A DNA stretch of 64,000 bases, taken from positions 1,116,001-1,180,000 of the forward strand of contig NZ_CP043925.1 of the NCBI RefSeq assembly GCF_009914335.1, given 5' to 3'. Shown here one piece after another: positions 59,165 through 64,000 of this stretch. Positions within the stretch are counted from its first letter, which is position 1; each line of letters opens with the position of its first letter. The notes under the pieces are model-generated. The model did not search any database. It saw only the letters and a program-made list of their open reading frames with translations, and was not told the DNA's origin. This DNA is from Proteus columbae (GTDB taxonomy: Bacteria; Pseudomonadota; Gammaproteobacteria; Enterobacterales; Enterobacteriaceae). Both the position numbers and the translations under genes were made by a program.

Positions 59165-60115
59165 ATGAGTGGTTATGTTTATGCAGGGGTTCCCAGCTCT
59201 GCTGGGGTAATTCTTGGTGTTATTCTTCTTATTATGCTTTTTAAATGGCTACGCAAATTTGCTGTACAAGATAGTGAGTTGCAAAAACCATCAACAGCAG
59301 GGCAGGAGCCCATTTTATCTGAAGCAGAAAATACGTCAGGTCAGTTGTTACCCAATGAATGGGGTTTATATGTTGCAGCACCTTATGCCGCAATGAATGA
59401 GTGGGCATATAACGAATATGATCAAGGTAAAGATGATGGTGGATTATCAGCAGGTTGGGGAATTAACGACCGTTGGGATTTAGTCTATCAACTATTTTGG
59501 TTGCTCACTCAAGGTCACACCAATGATTTTTATCAGCTACGTGACCAAATTTTGGATGGTAAAGAAGACGATGTTCAGTCATTAAAAAATGATATTTTAC
59601 TTTCTGAGTTAACTGAACACGATAAAAATGAGCGTTTATGGCAAATCGATATGATGAGCACAAATCGCATGAATATCCAAAATGTGAAATACCTTATTTG
59701 GGATCTCTGCCGTTTTAACAAGCTCTGTTTAGAAGGTTGCCAACAAGGATATATTACTCAACAAGAAGCCCAAACATGGTCATTAATGAGCGCATCAATG
59801 TTGCGTCGGATTTATGATGGTTGGGAAGATATGTGGAGAAACTTTATTGCAGCTCGTTGGTTTTGGGCCAGTGGCGATCAAGATTGGGTATCTTCTCATC
59901 AAGCTTTTACGGATGTTATACAAAATATTCTGAATGCTGCAGACACGTTGGCAACAGAAGAGAACTGGATCATGGAGCTACCTCCATTAGATTTAATGTC
60001 GTTTTCTCGTACCGTAGCGGGTCTTGGTTTGATGAAAAATGATGTACCAATGACGCTTGACGAAATTGAAGAAGCGATTAGTCAGCGTATTACATTAAAG
60101 CAGCTTAATAGCTAA
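59165..60115 (+). CDS. DUF1266 family protein with N-terminal membrane anchor
   Basis: The 316-aa protein has one hydrophobic segment near the N-terminus (GVILGVILLIMLFKWL, residues 14-29), then a mostly helical cytosolic domain. The domain contains AGWGINDRWDLVYQLFWLLTQGHTNDFY, IWDLCRFNKLCLEGCQQGYI, and IAARWFWASG, which I recognise as the DUF1266 pattern (E. coli YbeR/YbeU group). The function is unknown. It lies between uvrB and ybhK, which are adjacent in E. coli, with its own terminator. Confidence 0.75.
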   Translation: MSGYVYAGVPSSAGVILGVILLIMLFKWLRKFAVQDSELQKPSTAGQEPILSEAENTSGQLLPNEWGLYVAAPYAAMNEWAYNEYDQGKDDGGLSAGWGINDRWDLVYQLFWLLTQGHTNDFYQLRDQILDGKEDDVQSLKNDILLSELTEHDKNERLWQIDMMSTNRMNIQNVKYLIWDLCRFNKLCLEGCQQGYITQQEAQTWSLMSASMLRRIYDGWEDMWRNFIAARWFWASGDQDWVSSHQAFTDVIQNILNAADTLATEENWIMELPPLDLMSFSRTVAGLGLMKNDVPMTLDEIEEAISQRITLKQLNS

Positions 60116-60175
60116 TAACTAACCCATAGCTAATAATGCGTTGAAAACCAATAGTGATATTGTGTTTTTATCGAC

Positions 60176-60217
60176 AAAAAAACCGCACTTGCTGTTTATT
60201 GCAGATGCGGTTTTTTT
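60176..60217. terminator. Bidirectional terminator between the DUF1266 gene and ybhK
   Basis: AAAAAAACCGCA (60176-60187) and TGCGGTTTTTTT (60206-60217) flank a loop with a short inner pairing TGC/GCA. Both convergent genes can use it. Confidence 0.93.
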
Positions 60218-60238
60218 ATGAAAGTAGGTAATTAAATA

Positions 60239-61192
60239 CTATTTAACGACTTGAGGTGATGCATTACGTTGCCCTAATTGTTGCAATGTTAACTCAATAG
60301 CTTTGCCTAATAGATGACGGTCGTGACGATAAGGAATATCTTTGGCTTCCAATTGAGCTTGTACAATTAATCGACCTTTCATCGATTCATATTGTGTTTC
60401 AGGGCTAATGATCACGGCATCTATGGTTTGTAAACCAATATAATTTTCCATCATGGCGATTTTATCAGACATCGTCATACTGGCAGCCGCAGGGCTTAGC
60501 TCTTTGCCTAAATTACCAATATAAATCGTTGTTGCACTGCTACGGCGTAATGCTTGTGCAAGCTCTGGTAGTAATAATAAAGGCATTAAACTGGTAAAAA
60601 AGCTACCGGGGCCAATTAAGATCAAATCGGCTTGTTCAATCGCTTCAATGGCTTCTCGTGTAGTCGGCACTTTAGGGTAGAGATCAAGCTTTTGGGGGAT
60701 CTTAGGTAAAATATCAACATTGACCTCACCATAAATCTCATTTCCTTGGTCGTCTATCGCCATAAGGTCAACGGCTTGTTCAGACATAGGAATAAGGTGA
60801 GCATTCACTCTTAATAACCCGCGGATAAGATTAATGGCTTCTAAAGGTCGAACACTTAAGTTATCAAGAGCCTTAAGCATTAGATTACCTAAATTATGCC
60901 CTGCCAGTTCGCCTGTACCAGAAAAACGGTATTCAAACATCGCAGAAGCAACGGAAGGCTCAGTAATTAACTGATTAATACAATTGCGCATATCTCCCCA
61001 CGCAATACCGCCTTCTTCTTGGCGAATACGGCCAGTAGAACCGCCATTGTCTGTTGTTGTAACAATACCAGTAAGACGAGAGCCTAAGTAGGAGAGTGCT
61101 GAAAGCACACGTCCAAGGCCATGACCACCACCAAGGGCAACAACACGATCTAAATCACTTAGCGTGCGATTTCGCATATTTGTTCTACTCAT
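60239..61192 (-). CDS. ybhK: YvcK/CofD-like protein YbhK
   Basis: The 317-aa protein has the family start [43 protein letters not shown], and [21 protein letters not shown]. These belong to the CofD-like fold. In Bacillus, YvcK is needed for growth on gluconeogenic carbon and binds UDP-sugars; the E. coli protein is less studied. It is divergent from moaA. Confidence 0.93.
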   Translation of the reverse strand: MSRTNMRNRTLSDLDRVVALGGGHGLGRVLSALSYLGSRLTGIVTTTDNGGSTGRIRQEEGGIAWGDMRNCINQLITEPSVASAMFEYRFSGTGELAGHNLGNLMLKALDNLSVRPLEAINLIRGLLRVNAHLIPMSEQAVDLMAIDDQGNEIYGEVNVDILPKIPQKLDLYPKVPTTREAIEAIEQADLILIGPGSFFTSLMPLLLLPELAQALRRSSATTIYIGNLGKELSPAAASMTMSDKIAMMENYIGLQTIDAVIISPETQYESMKGRLIVQAQLEAKDIPYRHDRHLLGKAIELTLQQLGQRNASPQVVK

Positions 61193-61353
61193 CTTTAAAA
61201 ATTTGCCGCTAATTTATCACAATTAAATTTTAAGCCTATGATCACGACGTGATTTCATCACATTCCTAGTTTAATTTCACTTTTGATAGCCTAATATTTA
61301 ATCAATGAAAGCGTTTTTACTTATGTTATTAGAGTGACTAAAGTGTCGTAAGT

Positions 61354-61377
61354 CGTTGTATTATAAATTATATAGCG
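61354..61377. promoter_or_regulatory. ModE-like site upstream of moaA
   Basis: CGTTGTAT - TATAAATT - ATATAGCG has the same 8-8-8 design as the modA operator; the arms pair at 6 of 8 positions. ModE-molybdate activates moaA in E. coli, so the site is plausible. Confidence 0.55.
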
Positions 61378-61464
61378 AAAACATTATTCGCTTTTTGAAA
61401 AATTAGCAGGTAGAATCCACAATAAATATATAGGTATTAGAAACCTGTGAAAAACAGGTAAAGA

Positions 61465-61585
61465 TTAACTCCTAGCCTTAATGTCTAAGTCATGTATTTA
61501 CAAGATATGATGTTCTGGCCGTGACGAAACCAGTCACCAGGGTGCAAGGTAGAAATGCCAGCATCTCCCGATTTGGAAAGGTGTT
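61465..61585 (+). promoter_or_regulatory. Moco riboswitch (moaA leader)
   Basis: The leader starts with CTCCTAGCCTTAATG, has the conserved core with GTGACGAAACCAGTCACCAGGGTGCAAGGT, then ATGCCAGCATCTCCCGATTTGG and ends near the Shine-Dalgarno GGAAAGG. This is the pattern of the Moco RNA motif found before moaA in enterobacteria; it senses molybdenum cofactor and represses translation. Confidence 0.85.
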
Positions 61586-61588
61586 ACT

Positions 61589-62569
61589 ATGCAACAACTC
61601 GTTGATGCGTTTTCCCGCAAATTTTTCTATTTACGTCTTTCAATTACAGACGTGTGTAATTTTCGTTGTACTTATTGCCTACCTAATGGTTATAAGCCTA
61701 ACGGTCATAAATCATTTCTTTCGTTAGATGAAATCAGCAGACTGACACAATCTTTTGCCGCGTTAGGGACAGAAAAAATTCGCCTAACTGGTGGTGAGCC
61801 TACAATGCGTCGTGATTTTACTGATATTATCGCAACCATTAAAGACAATGCGGCTATCAAAAAAATCGCAGTTACAACAAATGGTTATCGATTGTCTCGT
61901 GATGTCGCTCAATGGCGTGATGCCGGTTTAAGTGCAATTAATGTGAGTGTTGATAGCCTCGATCCTCGTCAATTCCATGCTATTACAGGGCAAGATAAAT
62001 TTAGCCAAGTAATGGAAGGTATTGATGCTGCATTTACCGCGGGTTTCGAAAAAGTAAAAGTTAACGTTGTGCTAATGCGCAATGTGAATGATAAAAACCT
62101 CCCAGATTTTCTTCGTTGGATCAAAGACCGACCTATCCAACTGCGTTTTATCGAGTTAATGGAAACGGGTGATGGTAGTGATATATTCAACCGCTTTCAT
62201 TTGTCTGGTGAAGTGATTCGCCAGCGCTTACTCAATGAAGGTTGGTTACAAATTCCTCGCGCTCGTAGTGACGGGCCTGCTCAAGTATTTACCCATCCTG
62301 ATTATCAAGGTGAAATCGGTCTTATCATGCCTTATGAAAAAGACTTTTGCCTAACCTGTAACCGTTTACGTGTTTCGGCCATTGGTAATCTCCATCTTTG
62401 CCTATTTGGTGAAAATGGTATTCCTTTACGCGATCTGCTTGCTGATGATAGTCAACAAGAAGCATTACAACAGCGTATCCAGGGTGGTCTTCTTCATAAA
62501 CGAGAAACCCATTTTCTTCATCAAGGCGATAGCGGTATTACACCGAACTTATCTGTGATTGGTGGATAG
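61589..62569 (+). CDS. moaA: GTP 3',8-cyclase MoaA
   Basis: This radical SAM enzyme starts molybdopterin synthesis by converting GTP to 3',8-cyclo-H2GTP. The 326-aa protein has Cys23, Cys27 and Cys30 in [10 protein letters not shown], the second cluster [20 protein letters not shown] near the C-terminus, and the required C-terminal Gly-Gly. The moaC gene follows after 39 bp; moaB, which lies between them in E. coli, is absent. Confidence 0.98.
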   Translation: MQQLVDAFSRKFFYLRLSITDVCNFRCTYCLPNGYKPNGHKSFLSLDEISRLTQSFAALGTEKIRLTGGEPTMRRDFTDIIATIKDNAAIKKIAVTTNGYRLSRDVAQWRDAGLSAINVSVDSLDPRQFHAITGQDKFSQVMEGIDAAFTAGFEKVKVNVVLMRNVNDKNLPDFLRWIKDRPIQLRFIELMETGDGSDIFNRFHLSGEVIRQRLLNEGWLQIPRARSDGPAQVFTHPDYQGEIGLIMPYEKDFCLTCNRLRVSAIGNLHLCLFGENGIPLRDLLADDSQQEALQQRIQGGLLHKRETHFLHQGDSGITPNLSVIGG

Positions 62570-62608
62570 TTTTTCGCTCTGTTATTTCGTTAATTTCAGG
62601 AGTTGTGC

Positions 62609-63088
62609 ATGTCTCAACTAACTCATATTAATGCTGCCGGTGAAGCTCACATGGTGGATGTTAGCGCTAAAGCTGAAACAGTGCGAGAAGCGCGTGCTGA
62701 AGCCTTTGTTGAAATGTCGGCAGAAACATTAAGCATGATCACCGAAGGTAAACATCATAAAGGTGATGTATTTGCGACAGCAAGAATTGCAGGTATTCAA
62801 GCAGCAAAAAGAACATGGGAGTTAATCCCATTATGTCATCCGCTGTTATTAACTAAAGTCGAAGTGCGTTTAGAGGCACTCACTGGATCTAACCGCGTAC
62901 GTATTGAATCTGTTTGCCGTTTAACGGGTAAAACAGGGGTTGAGATGGAAGCATTAACTGCGGCATCGGTAGCTGCGTTGACGATTTATGATATGTGCAA
63001 AGCTGTTCAAAAAGATATGGTGATAGGACCTGTACGTTTATTAGAAAAAACAGGTGGTAAATCAGGTCACTTTAAGGTGGAAGCATGA
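62609..63088 (+). CDS. moaC: Cyclic pyranopterin monophosphate synthase MoaC
   Basis: MoaC converts 3',8-cyclo-H2GTP to cPMP. The 159-aa protein has [21 protein letters not shown], the active-site [15 protein letters not shown] [12 protein letters not shown], and [26 protein letters not shown] chose ATG at 62609 (CAGGAG 6 nt upstream) over TTG 62603, which would place the Shine-Dalgarno too close. It overlaps moaD by 4 bp (ATGA). Confidence 0.97.
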   Translation: MSQLTHINAAGEAHMVDVSAKAETVREARAEAFVEMSAETLSMITEGKHHKGDVFATARIAGIQAAKRTWELIPLCHPLLLTKVEVRLEALTGSNRVRIESVCRLTGKTGVEMEALTAASVAALTIYDMCKAVQKDMVIGPVRLLEKTGGKSGHFKVEA

Positions 63089-63330
63089 TTAAGGTTCTTT
63101 TCTTTGCTCAAGTCCGTGAATTAGTGGGTGTTGATTCGCTTGAATTAGATTGTAAATACCACACAGTAGATGATTTACGTAACGCCTTAATTACTAAAGG
63201 TGATCGTTGGTCACTCGCATTAGAAGATGGCAAGTTACTCTCTGCGGTAAACCAATCCTTTGTTCAAGGCTCTCACGTTATTAATGATGGTGATGAAATC
63301 GCCTTTTTCCCACCTGTTACAGGAGGATAA
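63085..63330 (+). CDS. moaD: Molybdopterin synthase sulfur carrier subunit MoaD
   Basis: The 81-aa ubiquitin-fold protein ends in PPVTGG; its C-terminal glycine is thiocarboxylated and donates sulfur to cPMP in the MoaD-MoaE complex. It overlaps moaC by 4 bp and ends one base before the moaE ATG at 63332. Confidence 0.97.
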   Translation: MIKVLFFAQVRELVGVDSLELDCKYHTVDDLRNALITKGDRWSLALEDGKLLSAVNQSFVQGSHVINDGDEIAFFPPVTGG

Positions 63331-63331
63331 G

Positions 63332-63793
63332 ATGAGCGCATCAACTCGTATTTCAGTACAAACCGAAAATTTTAGTGTTGGTGATGAATACCAATGGCTT
63401 TCAGAGTGTGACAGCGATGGTGCTGTTGTGACATTTACGGGTAAAGTTCGTAATCATAATCTCGGTGATGAAGTAAGTACACTCACGCTTGAACACTATC
63501 CAGGAATGACTGAAAAAGCACTAACAGATATTGTGAATGAAGCTCGCTCTCGTTGGCCTTTACAGCGTGTAAGTGTTATTCACCGCGTTGGAACTTTGCA
63601 TATTGGTGAAGAGATAGTGTTTGTTGGTGTCACCAGTTCTCATCGCAATAGTGCATTTGAATCTGCTGAATTTATTATGGATTTCTTAAAAACACGCGCA
63701 CCATTTTGGAAAAAAGAAGGTCTTTCTGAAAACAACGACAGATGGGTTGATGCACGCCAAAGTGATTATGACTCGGCTGAGCGCTGGGAATAA
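63332..63793 (+). CDS. moaE: Molybdopterin synthase catalytic subunit MoaE
   Basis: The 153-aa protein has VTFTGKVRNHNLGDEV, LTLEHYPGMTEKAL, HRVGTLHIGEEIVFVGVTSSHR, and KTRAPFWKKEG with the active-site lysines. I chose ATG at 63332, preceded by AGGAGG (63321-63326). An earlier in-frame ATG at 63260 lies inside moaD and adds an unrelated leader. Confidence 0.97.
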   Translation: MSASTRISVQTENFSVGDEYQWLSECDSDGAVVTFTGKVRNHNLGDEVSTLTLEHYPGMTEKALTDIVNEARSRWPLQRVSVIHRVGTLHIGEEIVFVGVTSSHRNSAFESAEFIMDFLKTRAPFWKKEGLSENNDRWVDARQSDYDSAERWE

Positions 63794-63909
63794 ATCATCA
63801 CACTGAATTAAACGCTACATTACTTTACTTAAATTTATTTTATGGTGACATTTCATACAGTTTAATTCGTGGAAATGTAAAATCAGTGTGATAAAATTAA
63901 ATTCTAATG

Positions 63910-63928
63910 AGTCCATAATGGACTTTTT
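63910..63928 (+). terminator. Terminator after moaE
   Basis: GTCCAT and ATGGAC (63911-63923) form a short hairpin followed by TTTTT. Confidence 0.7.
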
Positions 63929-63987
63929 ACTGAAATAAACGTTATTGTTAAACCTAACGTTATCACTATGATTAAAGGGTAATCATC

Positions 63988-64000
63988 ATGGATCGATTTT
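63988..64000 (+). CDS. ybhL: Start of a probable YbhL-type (BAX-inhibitor-1 family) membrane protein
   Basis: Only ATG GAT CGA TTT (MDRF) is visible before the window ends. E. coli YbhL starts MDRF and follows moaE, and the upstream AAAGGG is an adequate Shine-Dalgarno. The identification rests on these four residues and on synteny. Confidence 0.5.

Larger units (their letters stand above)
61193..61588. other. ybhK-moaA divergent control region
   Basis: The 396-bp region contains the promoters of both genes, a ModE-like 8-8-8 repeat (61354-61377), a small hairpin ACCTGT/ACAGGT (61444-61459), and the Moco riboswitch leader of moaA (61465-61585). Confidence 0.75.

Noticed and set aside
1..64000. 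CRISPR arrays, rRNA genes and prophage modules
   Set aside because: No regularly spaced repeats, no 16S/23S/5S sequence, and no phage structural or integrase genes were seen.

Overview
The window is chromosomal DNA of an AT-rich gammaproteobacterium of the order Enterobacterales, most likely the genus Proteus (P. mirabilis or a close relative). Three things point there: near-E. coli protein sequences in gltA-sdh-suc, cyd, tol-pal, mod, bio and moa; a gene order that follows the E. coli 16-18 minute region almost step by step; and accessory content typical of Proteus. The species is inferred, not proven.

Layout. 1-4124: minus-strand yehI(molR)-yehL pair. 4502-6496: MFS exporter divergent from an AraC-type regulator. 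6577-18185: TCA-cycle block, with gltA on the minus strand and sdhCDAB-sucABCD on the plus strand. 18186-19671: a 1.5-kb, very AT-rich region without a convincing gene, ending in the cydA control region. 19672-22822: cydABX-ybgE (cytochrome bd). 22914-25658: an accessory LysR / 14-TM MFS / NTF2-like trio placed between ybgE and ybgC, which are neighbours in E. coli. 25968-31348: ybgC-tolQRAB-pal-cpoB envelope operon, followed by two identical tRNA-Lys genes. 31854-37695: an aminoglycoside-adenylyltransferase-like gene, pnuC, aroG, gpmA and modF; nadA, which follows the tRNA-Lys cluster in E. coli, is absent here. 37881-45411: a two-partner-secretion / contact-dependent-inhibition-like locus inserted between modF and modE. 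45437-49402: modE, acrZ and modABC. 49480-56496: ybhA, pgl and the divergent biotin genes bioA / bioBFCD. 56967-63793: uvrB, a DUF1266 gene, ybhK (YvcK family) and moaACDE behind a Moco riboswitch. The first codons of a ybhL-like gene close the window.

How the genes work together. Citrate synthase, succinate dehydrogenase, 2-oxoglutarate dehydrogenase E1/E2 and succinyl-CoA synthetase form a contiguous part of the TCA cycle, next to the high-affinity terminal oxidase. Tol-Pal maintains the outer membrane during division. Molybdate uptake (ModABC), its regulator (ModE), ModF and molybdopterin synthesis (MoaACDE) form one theme; ModE-type 8-8-8 inverted repeats are visible before modA and possibly before moaA. 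The biotin genes share a central control region with a BirA-type operator.

The most unusual part is the TPS/CDI-like island. It splits what is a contiguous modE-modF pair in E. coli. It holds a TpsB transporter, a short TpsA (about 1,433 aa) ending in a putative ParB-like toxin domain, an adjacent immunity candidate, a second immunity-like gene broken by a single-base frameshift, a decayed orphan toxin tail whose stop overlaps a third small immunity-like gene, and two near-identical hairpin terminators that flank this last module as direct repeats. This is the expected picture of toxin/immunity cassettes being exchanged and stored.
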